Origin: Vreelandella stevensii S18214 | GTDB taxonomy: Bacteria; Pseudomonadota; Gammaproteobacteria; Pseudomonadales; Halomonadaceae | Direction of reading: 5' to 3' | Assembly (NCBI RefSeq): GCF_000275725.1 | Contig: NZ_AJTS01000051.1 | Location: forward strand, 62,001-126,000 | Length of the DNA stretch: 64,000 bases | Shown here: positions 44,875-53,370 of the stretch, one piece after another | How positions within the stretch are numbered: the first letter of the stretch is position 1 | How the letters are laid out: every line of letters starts with the position of its first letter | The notes under the pieces: generated by a model | Databases searched by the model: none | The model's input: the letters and a program-made list of their open reading frames with translations, nothing else | Told to the model about the DNA's origin: nothing | Made by a program: the position numbers and the translations under genes

Positions 44875-45660
44875 GTGAACAACAAAGCCATCACCATTGC
44901 ACTCGCCCAACTGCCCATCAGCAAAGCAGCGGTAGACGACAACCTGCAAACGCACCTGGGCTACGTGGAACGCGCCGCAGCGCTAGGGGCCAACGTGGTG
45001 GCCTTTCCCGAACTCTCGCTGACCGGCTACGAGCTGGCGCTACTCAGCCAACTGGCCATGCCCCGCGACGATACAATCTTTGCCGCCCTCACTGCCGCTG
45101 CCGTAGCCGCCAGCATAGTGGTGATCGCAGGCTGCCCACTGCACAACCCCAACGGCAAACCCTACATCGCAGCGGTGATCTACTTCCCCAACGGTGAACA
45201 CACTTTCTACCTGAAACAGCACCTGCACGAAGGGGAAGAGGTTTACTGTACCCCCGGTTGTGGTAGTGGCCTGATCGACATCAGCGGCACCCGCATCGCC
45301 CTGGCCGTGTGCGCCGACTTCACCCACCCAAGCCACGCCGCCACCGCCGCCGCGCAGCAGGCGGACGTTTACCTCGCCAGCGCGCTGATCTCCCCAGGCG
45401 GCTATGCCTACGATGCCGAGCTGCTCGCCGCCATCGCAAAACGCCACCAACTTCCGGTACTGCTCGCCAACCACATTTCCACCACAGGCGGCTGGCAAAC
45501 CTGCGGCAATAGCGGCGGCTGGAACGCTGCAGGTGAGCTAGCGGTAAGCGCCAATGGCACTCAGCCCTGCCTGGTGCTGTGTCGTATTCACCAGGGTGCC
45601 ATAAGCGCTAGCGTGGAAGTGATGACTCACCATCCTTCCAAAGCATCCATTATCGACTAA
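44875..45660 (+). CDS. Carbon-nitrogen (nitrilase superfamily) hydrolase
   Basis: A 261-residue nitrilase-superfamily amidase. The Glu-Lys-Cys triad is visible: FPELSLTGY, YLKQHLHEGEE and AVCADFTHPSH. It hydrolyses a C-N bond of an unknown amide or nitrile. The GTG at 44875 after AAGGGAAAA is the first start past the repeat array; in-frame codons upstream lie in the last repeat unit. Confidence 0.87.
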   Translation: MNNKAITIALAQLPISKAAVDDNLQTHLGYVERAAALGANVVAFPELSLTGYELALLSQLAMPRDDTIFAALTAAAVAASIVVIAGCPLHNPNGKPYIAAVIYFPNGEHTFYLKQHLHEGEEVYCTPGCGSGLIDISGTRIALAVCADFTHPSHAATAAAQQADVYLASALISPGGYAYDAELLAAIAKRHQLPVLLANHISTTGGWQTCGNSGGWNAAGELAVSANGTQPCLVLCRIHQGAISASVEVMTHHPSKASIID

Positions 45661-45744
45661 AAACTAAGCTTTCGAGGTAGGCTTAACCCATGTTTGCTGC
45701 TAGGCTCAAAGTATTAGAGCGAATAACGCCGCAGGGACAACACG

Positions 45745-46065
45745 ATGCAGAATGCCCGCATAACGCTTCACCCTACCAACAAGCGCATGCAAGTGCAGGT
45801 GGACGGCATTCTGCTAGCCGACTCTAGCAATACGCTTGAACTTCGCGAACACGGCTATCCGCCGCGCTACTACTTCCCACGTGACGACGTGCGTATGGAC
45901 TTACTTACCACTTCGGAAACGACCACTTACTGCCCGTTTAAAGGGCATGCGGTGTATTTTTCGCTGGGTGAGCGGCGGGATATTGCTTGGAGTTATGAGG
46001 AGCCGATTGAGGGGGGGGAGGCTATAGCGGGTAGGGTTGCGTTTTATGAGGAAGTAAGCGAATGA
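45745..46065 (+). CDS. DUF427 domain-containing protein
   Basis: A 106-residue DUF427 protein: MQVQVDGILLADSSNTLELREHGYPPRYYFPRDDVRMD with TTYCPFKGHAVYFSLG and DIAWSYEEP. The conserved CPFKGxAxY motif defines the family, whose function is not established. It marks the left edge of the AT-rich island. Confidence 0.92.
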   Translation: MQNARITLHPTNKRMQVQVDGILLADSSNTLELREHGYPPRYYFPRDDVRMDLLTTSETTTYCPFKGHAVYFSLGERRDIAWSYEEPIEGGEAIAGRVAFYEEVSE

Positions 46066-46184
46066 CGCCTTTCGATCCAAAGCGGTTACCGGTAAATGCA
46101 GTGAGCGCGAATGTTGGACATGCTGTCTAGTTAAAATTAATTTTTTTGCCTGCAATAATCGCATTTCGTAGGCTAGATCTGCTG

Positions 46185-46208
46185 GATAAACGTGCTGGCA
46201 CGTTTATC
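46185..46208. repeat. 24-bp perfect palindrome upstream of the TIR-like gene
   Basis: GATAAACGTGC (46185-46195), TG, GCACGTTTATC (46198-46208): 11-bp perfect arms. It ends 69 nt before the TIR-like gene start and has no T run on either side, so an operator or a recombination site is more likely than a terminator. Its AACGTGC core recurs at 37904. Confidence 0.7.
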
Positions 46209-46276
46209 AAATCATAAAGTAGGAAGTTTTATCCCTTTTATACCAACAATTCACCATAGTAACGGAGATATCGTAA

Positions 46277-46669
46277 ATGCCAAATGTAGTTTTTTTTAGT
46301 TTTAAAGAAGAAGATCGTGGGGTGGTTTTGACGATCAAAGGCCGTGCTGTAAATCCAAATTATAGTGCATTGAGTTTTCGAGTACGTGATCTACTGAAGC
46401 GCTGGAAAACAGAAAATGAAAGCGTAATTAAGCAAGCCATTTCAAAAAGTATAACTGGTACATCTAGGACTATCGTCTTTGTAGGTTCTGACACGTGGAA
46501 AAGTTACTGGGTCCCACATGAGGTGCAGATGACATTAGACCGAGACAAACCAGTTTACGCGATTAGGCTTAATGGTATTCAGGGTGCCATTCCTCGTTGT
46601 CTTACAGACAACGGCATAACAGTTCATGCATGGAGTGAAGCTAAACTGCAGGAACTGGCTACGAAATAG
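46277..46669 (+). CDS. TIR-like domain protein (ThsB / DUF1863 type)
   Basis: A 130-residue single-domain protein resembling the MTH538/DUF1863 TIR-like family that includes Thoeris ThsB. The pattern VVFFSFKEED at the start, SVIKQAISKSITGTSRTIVFVGSDTWKSYWVPHEVQM in the middle and a final VYAIRLNG strand fits: the GSxTWxSxWVxxE block contains Glu82, the position of the NADase glutamate. These proteins make NAD-derived signal molecules on phage infection. Its codon use is AT-rich, unlike the host. The SLATT gene starts 11 nt after its stop behind AGGAGG, so the two form one operon. Confidence 0.82.
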   Translation: MPNVVFFSFKEEDRGVVLTIKGRAVNPNYSALSFRVRDLLKRWKTENESVIKQAISKSITGTSRTIVFVGSDTWKSYWVPHEVQMTLDRDKPVYAIRLNGIQGAIPRCLTDNGITVHAWSEAKLQELATK

Positions 46670-46680
46670 GAGGCTTCCCC

Positions 46681-47553
46681 GTGGAGCATAAAGATTACCC
46701 CGGGCTCTATCGAGCTGCAGACAGGGCCTCTGTAGAAGCACAGTCCGCATACCTTCGCTCTTTTAAGTGGCACATGGTTACTTTGATAACGGGTGCTGCT
46801 CTTGCAGTTAACCCAGCTCCCCATGCAGTGTACTCACTTGTCAATGCAGCCGTTTTTCTGGCCGCTCTTGGAATCTCGGTTTTAATTGCCTCAAAACGCT
46901 ATGAAAAATCTTGGTACAGTGCCCGCGCTGTTGCAGAGTCTGTTAAAACGGCTACATGGCGCTATATGATGCGTGCTGACCCCTTCTTGGACGCAAGTTC
47001 CGTCAATGAGGTAAATAACGTTCTGCGAAAGATGCTAGAAGGAATACTCTCGTCTAATAACCAGATTGGTGACCTTCTGGGCGGAGACGATTGTGCCCGA
47101 GATCAAATAACCGATTTCATGAGAGATACAAGAGCAAAAACCATTGAAGAAAGGCGGCAGCTTTATCTTTCTAGCCGTATTGATGAACAACGCAAGTGGT
47201 ATGCCACCAAATCAAAATGCAATAAATCAAAGAGCACCCAGTATTTTGTACTCCTTGTAGTTCTTCAGTCAGTTGCTGTGGCGTTGGTTTTAAGTAGAAT
47301 CGCTTTTCCTGATTGGGAGGTTTGGCCAACGGAAGTTTTTGTTGTTGCTGCTGGCTCTGTAACTGCATGGATGCAACTAAAGAGATTTCAAGAGATCGGC
47401 ACTGCATATGCATTAACTGCCCATGAAATAGGGATTATTAGAACAAAGATTGCCGAACCTGAGACAGATGAGCTTTTCTCTGATTTTGTGAGAGATGCTG
47501 AAAACGCTTTTTCTCGCGAGCATACTCAGTGGATTGCTAAAGTTGAGGTGTAG
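46681..47553 (+). CDS. SLATT-domain (DUF4231-like) four-helix membrane protein
   Basis: A 290-residue protein combining two SMODS/SLOG-associated two-helix units. First unit: LYRAADRASVEAQSAYLRSF, helices at about residues 30-44 and 50-71, then YSARAVAESVKTATWRYMM. Second unit: RIDEQRKWYATKSKCNK followed by helices near 188-206 and 216-231. Both patterns match the SLATT families, which are predicted membrane-disrupting effectors of nucleotide-signal defence systems. GTG start behind AGGAGG. Placed directly behind a TIR-like gene, it is a plausible effector opened by the TIR product (inference). Confidence 0.8.
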   Translation: MEHKDYPGLYRAADRASVEAQSAYLRSFKWHMVTLITGAALAVNPAPHAVYSLVNAAVFLAALGISVLIASKRYEKSWYSARAVAESVKTATWRYMMRADPFLDASSVNEVNNVLRKMLEGILSSNNQIGDLLGGDDCARDQITDFMRDTRAKTIEERRQLYLSSRIDEQRKWYATKSKCNKSKSTQYFVLLVVLQSVAVALVLSRIAFPDWEVWPTEVFVVAAGSVTAWMQLKRFQEIGTAYALTAHEIGIIRTKIAEPETDELFSDFVRDAENAFSREHTQWIAKVEV

Positions 47554-48190
47554 TTATAAAAAACACTTAGAGCCTGAAGCGGGGTTGCTAAAGTATAGTA
47601 TAGGTGATTCCGTCCATTGGAGTACTGTGCTGCAGGCTAGTATTTTCAACACTACTAGCTGAATGCATTTATTTTATATATCATATGCGTGGGATAGTTT
47701 TCTAGTTTAGATCTTGTGCTAATGTTGATGCAGCTTATAATCTATAAAGTTGTTCGGCTAATGTCTGTTATAAGATTCATATGTTTAGAACTTGGTAAAT
47801 CTAAAGGGGTGTCAAGATGAGTGAGTTGAATGGATTTTATGCGTATCCATCGCAGCCAGCCGAGTTAGGGCAATGCATAGAAAAGGCAGCTGATGAATAT
47901 AATCGATCACAGTCGAAAGTTCATGTAAATACGTGGACTCAACTTGATGTAATTGGGCAGTTTATTTCCACAAAAGTTTTGAAAGCAATAGATGATGCCG
48001 ATTTTCTTATTGCAGATATAACTAATTTGAATTTTAATGTTACTTATGAAATAGGCTATGCAGTTGGAAAGTCAAAAAGAGTGTTGTTAACTAAAAATAA
48101 AAGCGTAGAGAGTGATGAGTTGTTGGCAGATAAAGTGGGCATATTCGATACTCTAGGTTTTAGGGAGTATCAAAACTCTCAAGAGCTTAA

Positions 48191-49420
48191 GGAACCGCTG
48201 ATCAATTCGTCTCTGAGCGGCTAAAGCACTCAGGGCGGCATATTCACCGCGTCAACGGTCACTTTCTGGCCACGGAAGGTAGCCTTTTTACCCTGGCAGC
48301 CTGGTTATCCAGCTGCCAGGCCAGATTCAAGACACACTGGCCCCGTCAGCATGGCCCTGGCATCGTCCAGCCAGCACCAAATTGCCGAGGGCGAACAGGG
48401 TGAACAGCTGCGCCTGGTTCCTGGCCAGCCCCTTGTAGCGCACCTTCCGGTAGCCGAAGAGGTTCTTGATGACATGAAACGGGTGCTCGACCTTGGCGCG
48501 GATGCTGGCCTTGGCCTTCTCGAATTCCAGCAGCAGCGCTTTCATGGGACTGTCTTCCATCTTCTTGATGGGGCCGCGCTTGGCGGCAACACAGCAGCGG
48601 GAGTCCGGGGCATCCTTCTCTTCGTCCAGGTACTTCCACATGCCGGTGTAGCCCGCGTCGCCGTATACCCGCTTGTCATCCTCCCGGACCAGAGCGCCGG
48701 TCATGGTGACATCGGCGACGTTGGCCGACGTGGCGGCGACACTGTGGGTCAGTCCGGTGACCGCATCGACACCGATATGGGCCTTCATACCGAAGTAATA
48801 CTGCTTGCCCTTCCGGGTCTGCTTCATCTCCGGATCGCGCTGCCTGGCCTTGTTCCTGGTGGAGGGGGCCGCCGCCACAATGGTGGCGTCGACGATGGTG
48901 CCCTCGCGCATGAACAGGCCCTGCTCGGCCAGGTGGGCGTTGATTTCCTCGAAGATCCGCTGGGTCAGGGCATGCTGCTCCAGCAGGTGACGGAAGCGCA
49001 GCAGCGTGGTCGCATCCGGCACACTCTCGATGGCCAGATCGATACCGATGAAGTCACGCATGGCCTGGCTGTCGTAGATGGCATCCTCCAGCGCTTCATC
49101 GGCCAGGGCATACCACTGCTGCAGAAAGTAAATGCGCAGCATGCGCTCCAGGCCAATGGGTGGTCGGCCTCGCTTGCCCGCTGAATTCGGGAAGTAGGAC
49201 GGCGACAGTGCTGCGATCAGCCGTTGCCACGGCACCAGCTTCTCCATCCTGGCAAGAAACCGCTCGCGGCGGGTGACCTTCTTCTTGTTCTGGTGCTCAG
49301 CCTGGGCGAATGAGATCTGTTTCATCGGAGTGGCTCTGTCAGCGGGTGTTGGACGACAGGTCAGATTTTACCTCGTCGGTGGCTATGAGGCAGCTCCGAC
49401 GGGATTTATGCAGCGTTTCC
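48191..49420 (-). mobile_element. IS5-family insertion sequence, copy A
   Basis: 1,230 bp. Terminal inverted repeats begin GGAACCGCTG at 48191 and, read from the other end, GGAAACGCTG at 49420. Flanked by TTAA on both sides (48187-48190 and 49421-49424), a 4-bp duplication of the YTAR type. It carries one transposase gene and is identical at both ends to copy B. It is oriented opposite to the host gene. Confidence 0.93.
48327..49325 (-). CDS. IS5-family transposase (copy A)
   Basis: A 332-residue DDE transposase. The N-terminal RRERFLARMEKLVPWQRLI and GRPPIGLERMLRIYFLQQWYALAD are the IS5 N-terminal domain; catalytic Asp residues lie in DATIV and YGDAGYTG, the Glu in the C-terminal KVEHPFHVIKNLFGYRKVRY block. 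The gene is intact, so the element may be active. Confidence 0.95.
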   Translation of the reverse strand: MKQISFAQAEHQNKKKVTRRERFLARMEKLVPWQRLIAALSPSYFPNSAGKRGRPPIGLERMLRIYFLQQWYALADEALEDAIYDSQAMRDFIGIDLAIESVPDATTLLRFRHLLEQHALTQRIFEEINAHLAEQGLFMREGTIVDATIVAAAPSTRNKARQRDPEMKQTRKGKQYYFGMKAHIGVDAVTGLTHSVAATSANVADVTMTGALVREDDKRVYGDAGYTGMWKYLDEEKDAPDSRCCVAAKRGPIKKMEDSPMKALLLEFEKAKASIRAKVEHPFHVIKNLFGYRKVRYKGLARNQAQLFTLFALGNLVLAGRCQGHADGASVS

Positions 49421-50792
49421 TTAAAAGATTTATTTTGGAAGCTCCCAAAATATCGCCTTTAGAAATTTCATCGTTAATCAATCGTCAAGCACCAGTTTAT
49501 TTGTTAGAAACACCTCATAAAACAGATTGGTCTGGTCGTATAATTTCTCGGATTAAAAAATCTGGCTATATTTTCCGGAATTTTGATCCAAACGAACAGC
49601 CACGCTTGTCTGCTTATGATGCAATAAATCAAGTCGCTTCTTCCTACGGAATAATAGTCCCTCTTTTATCCAAAAGCTCAGCTGGCAATGTTATTCATAA
49701 CATGCGAGCAGCATTTATAGCAGGGTTGTCAGAAGGAATGAATAAAGCATTTCGCATACTGCAAAGTGGTGATGACCCTGTACCATTGGATTATAGGGAT
49801 TTTGTGAGTGTAACTTATCATCCTGATGATGTTAATTTGCACATTGCTGACTTTGCTAGTGACGTTGCTAGAGCGTTTCAAGAAAAAACAGAGGAACAAA
49901 AATTACCTGAAAGGTCTTTTTTGAAAAATTTAAATTTAGGCTCTTCATCAGCGGAAAATGAAATGCGTGATTTGAACGCATATTATTTGGAAACTGACCA
50001 ATACCTTAAAGCTTTACGTGGTGAAGCTCATCTTGTCATTGGTAGAAAGGGGTCTGGAAAATCAGCTATTTTTTTGCAAATAAGAGATATTGAGAGAGAT
50101 AGAAATAGAAGCAAAAATATAGTTTTAGATTTAAAGCCGGATGGTTACAAACTGATAAAATTTAAAGAGAGGATTCTTAAGTTTTTAGAGGAAGGGACTT
50201 ATTTGCATACGATTACCGCGTTTTGGGAATATGTGTTGCTCCTTGAGATTTGTTATAAAATACTAGAAAAGGATAAAAAAAGGCATATTCATGATCACCT
50301 TCTTTACGACGGGTATAGAGCCTTAGCAAATATATACAATGTTGAGGACTATGATTCAGATGGCGATTTTTCTGAACGTATGTCGCAGTTAATGGAGAAA
50401 ATATATTCAGAGTATGAGTCGATGCATTCAGGGAGAGAAAAAGTTAGCCTGTCTTCATCAGATCTTACGCAGTTAATATATAAGCATGATGTAAAGGCTC
50501 TGCGTCAAGAGTTACTTCGCTATATGGAGCACAAAGGAACTCTTTGGCTTTTATTTGATAATATTGATAATGGCTGGCCTACGTCTGGTTTGGAACATAA
50601 TGATCTACTAATAATACGCGCTTTGATTGAGGCGACAAGAAAAATTGAACGAGTATTTGGAAAAAAAGATCTCGATATTAAAACGGCAGTTTTTCTGAGA
50701 AATGACGTCTATGAACTGCTTGTACAAGAAACAGCTGATAGAGGAAAAGAAGCAAGTGTTTTATTAGACTGGACAGACCCTGACTTGCTTAG

Positions 50793-52022
50793 GGAAACGC
50801 TGCATAAATCCCGTCGGAGCTGCCTCATAGCCACCGACGAGGTAAAATCTGACCTGTCGTCCAACACCCGCTGACAGAGCCACTCCGATGAAACAGATCT
50901 CATTCGCCCAGGCTGAGCACCAGAACAAGAAGAAGGTCACCCGCCGCGAGCGGTTTCTTGCCAGGATGGAGAAGCTGGTGCCGTGGCAACGGCTGATCGC
51001 AGCACTGTCGCCGTCCTACTTCCCGAATTCAGCGGGCAAGCGAGGCCGACCACCCATTGGCCTGGAGCGCATGCTGCGCATTTACTTTCTGCAGCAGTGG
51101 TATGCCCTGGCCGATGAAGCGCTGGAGGATGCCATCTACGACAGCCAGGCCATGCGTGACTTCATCGGTATCGATCTGGCCATCGAGAGTGTGCCGGATG
51201 CGACCACGCTGCTGCGCTTCCGTCACCTGCTGGAGCAGCATGCCCTGACCCAGCGGATCTTCGAGGAAATCAACGCCCACCTGGCCGAGCAGGGCCTGTT
51301 CATGCGCGAGGGCACCATCGTCGACGCCACCATTGTGGCGGCGGCCCCCTCCACCAGGAACAAGGCCAGGCAGCGCGATCCGGAGATGAAGCAGACCCGG
51401 AAGGGCAAGCAGTATTACTTCGGTATGAAGGCCCATATCGGTGTCGATGCGGTCACCGGACTGACCCACAGTGTCGCCGCCACGTCGGCCAACGTCGCCG
51501 ATGTCACCATGACCGGCGCTCTGGTCCGGGAGGATGACAAGCGGGTATACGGCGACGCGGGCTACACCGGCATGTGGAAGTACCTGGACGAAGAGAAGGA
51601 TGCCCCGGACTCCCGCTGCTGTGTTGCCGCCAAGCGCGGCCCCATCAAGAAGATGGAAGACAGTCCCATGAAAGCGCTGCTGCTGGAATTCGAGAAGGCC
51701 AAGGCCAGCATCCGCGCCAAGGTCGAGCACCCGTTTCATGTCATCAAGAACCTCTTCGGCTACCGGAAGGTGCGCTACAAGGGGCTGGCCAGGAACCAGG
51801 CGCAGCTGTTCACCCTGTTCGCCCTCGGCAATTTGGTGCTGGCTGGACGATGCCAGGGCCATGCTGACGGGGCCAGTGTGTCTTGAATCTGGCCTGGCAG
51901 CTGGATAACCAGGCTGCCAGGGTAAAAAGGCTACCTTCCGTGGCCAGAAAGTGACCGTTGACGCGGTGAATATGCCGCCCTGAGTGCTTTAGCCGCTCAG
52001 AGACGAATTGATCAGCGGTTCC
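50793..52022 (+). mobile_element. IS5-family insertion sequence, copy B
   Basis: 1,230 bp, the same element as copy A in the opposite orientation. It begins GGAAACGCTG at 50793, ends with the complement of GGAACCGCTG at 52022, and is flanked by TTAG on both sides (50789-50792 and 52023-52026). Different duplications at the two copies show two separate insertion events. Confidence 0.93.
50888..51886 (+). CDS. IS5-family transposase (copy B)
   Basis: A 332-residue transposase whose sequence is identical to copy A at 48327-49325. It is in the same direction as the disrupted host gene. Intact catalytic motifs. Confidence 0.95.
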   Translation: MKQISFAQAEHQNKKKVTRRERFLARMEKLVPWQRLIAALSPSYFPNSAGKRGRPPIGLERMLRIYFLQQWYALADEALEDAIYDSQAMRDFIGIDLAIESVPDATTLLRFRHLLEQHALTQRIFEEINAHLAEQGLFMREGTIVDATIVAAAPSTRNKARQRDPEMKQTRKGKQYYFGMKAHIGVDAVTGLTHSVAATSANVADVTMTGALVREDDKRVYGDAGYTGMWKYLDEEKDAPDSRCCVAAKRGPIKKMEDSPMKALLLEFEKAKASIRAKVEHPFHVIKNLFGYRKVRYKGLARNQAQLFTLFALGNLVLAGRCQGHADGASVS

Positions 52023-52612
52023 TTAGAGAGTTGGTAAGGTTGCGAATTATTGCAAATGGATTGGATGATGAAACTGAATTTTTAGAAGCTTGGTTAAAAA
52101 TAATTGTAAGTCATTATAAAGGTGAAGAGTCATCTCAGTATTTTATAGAAAGGTCACTAATGAGACCAAGATTTTTGCTAAACTTAATCAATCACTGTAA
52201 GAGCTTTGCTATTAACTTGAATCATGAGATAATATCCGAGTCCGATATTGAAAAGGGGTTGTCGGCCTACGCATCGGATCTTCTTAGAGACATTGGTTAC
52301 GAGCTAAGGGATATTGCGCCTGAGTCTGAAAATGTTCTTTATACTTTTATTGGGTGTGAACCAGAACTAAATGAGTCAGATGTATTAGGTTTGATTGCAG
52401 AAGGCTCTGAGCCAGGAGAAGTTACGATAAAGATTTTTCAGCTTTTGCTTTGGTACGGGTTCCTTGGGCTTAAGATTAATTCTGATGATCCAAAGTTTAT
52501 TTATGATTTTAGCTATAATAAAACCTTGATGGATGGGGTTAAGAAAAAATCAAATAACTGTGTTATTTGTATAAATCAAGCGTTTTGGCCGGCGCTTATG
52601 ATTAAGGTATAG

Positions 52613-53007
52613 TTATTGAATAATCAAAATAGATTTTATAATTATCTGCAAATTAGATGTGAATTAAATTTTTGATTGTTGACATGAAGATAATTGCTGA
52701 GGAATTGGAAGTCACATGGAGTACGCATGCTGGTTTTAGTTCATTTATATACCTGCTGACCTTCATCGAAGTACTCTCATTGAGTAGTTTAATACCCGCG
52801 TTTAGCTAAAAACTAAGCGGGTCATTTGTGGATTGTGCTTGTATTAACTAGCTGGCGTGTTTAAGTTATATTTCAAGTAATCATGTTGGTAAAGTTTTGA
52901 TGATAGAGAATTTTCCTATATGGTGTTTGGTTGCCCTGGTTTTAAATTTTTCCTGATTGAAAATGTGTTTTATTTTTTTAAAAATTAACAGGAGCTTTTT
53001 GAACGAC
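52613..53007. other. 395-nt AT-rich intergenic region
   Basis: I see no gene here. ACCCGC (52794-52799) and GCGGGT (52817-52822) with the inner TTTAG/CTAA can fold into an imperfect hairpin, but there is no T run; it could be a weak terminator for the island's large gene. An AGGAG at 52990 serves the next gene. Confidence 0.4.
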
Positions 53008-53337
53008 ATGATTTTCTCTAGTGAAGATGAAAAAATAGCCGTGCAGTATTTTTCTAGATTAACCAACACTGTTGGGGCAGTAGGTTTTGCTTTAGTGTTT
53101 TCCATGCTTTCGTTGTCTGAATTTTATGCTTGGTTTGCATTTTTTGTATTTTTTGTATGGTGCTTTTCACAAGCTCAACAATATAGAAAGATGCTTAAAC
53201 GAGTTTCGCCAAATGCTAGGCCAAGTTTTTGGATTTTTATTAAGCATGGATGGTTATGCCTCTTATCACTAGCTCTAATGATTTCGGTAGCTATAGGCCT
53301 TGTCACACAAGATTCTTTTTTTGGATTTGCGTTATAA
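53008..53337 (+). CDS. Small hypothetical two- or three-helix membrane protein
   Basis: A 109-residue AT-rich gene product. After a short polar start (MIFSSEDEKIAVQYFSR) come hydrophobic segments at about residues 24-40, 44-56 and 83-103. I do not recognise a family. AGGAG at 52990 is 13 nt before this ATG and 4 nt before an in-frame TTG at 52999; an ATG at 52957 is another option, so the start is uncertain. It belongs by composition to the island and lies 33 nt from the convergent recD. Confidence 0.55.
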   Translation: MIFSSEDEKIAVQYFSRLTNTVGAVGFALVFSMLSLSEFYAWFAFFVFFVWCFSQAQQYRKMLKRVSPNARPSFWIFIKHGWLCLLSLALMISVAIGLVTQDSFFGFAL

Positions 53338-53370
53338 TATTGTATAAAATTTATTACTAAAGGTTTATGT

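Larger units (their letters stand above)
47817..52612 (+). pseudogene. TIR/deoxyribosyltransferase-like plus P-loop ATPase gene, split by two IS5-family insertions
   Basis: Three coding pieces (47817-48190, 49425-50792, 52027-52612) read in one frame once each IS and one copy of its 4-bp target duplication are removed, giving 2,328 nt and 775 residues. Residues 5-110 contain ADFLIADITNLNFNVTYEIGYAVG, typical of TIR/deoxyribosyltransferase-like folds. A second such domain follows (VYLLETPHKTDWSGRIISR, MRAAFIAGLSEGMNKAF). Walker A is GRKGSGKS (331-338) and Walker B LLFDNID near 503, like Sll1717-type ATPases. Residues 581-775 are a helical C-terminus of unknown role. The TIR-SLATT operon lies 263 nt upstream. 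As it stands the gene yields only a 135-residue N-terminal fragment. Confidence 0.88.

Noticed and set aside
48191-52022. Composite transposon bounded by the two IS5 copies
   Set aside because: Each copy has its own target duplication and the segment between is the middle of the host gene, so these are two separate insertions.
46066-53370. Island integration by a tyrosine recombinase at an att site
   Set aside because: No integrase gene, tRNA or matching direct repeat found at the two edges.
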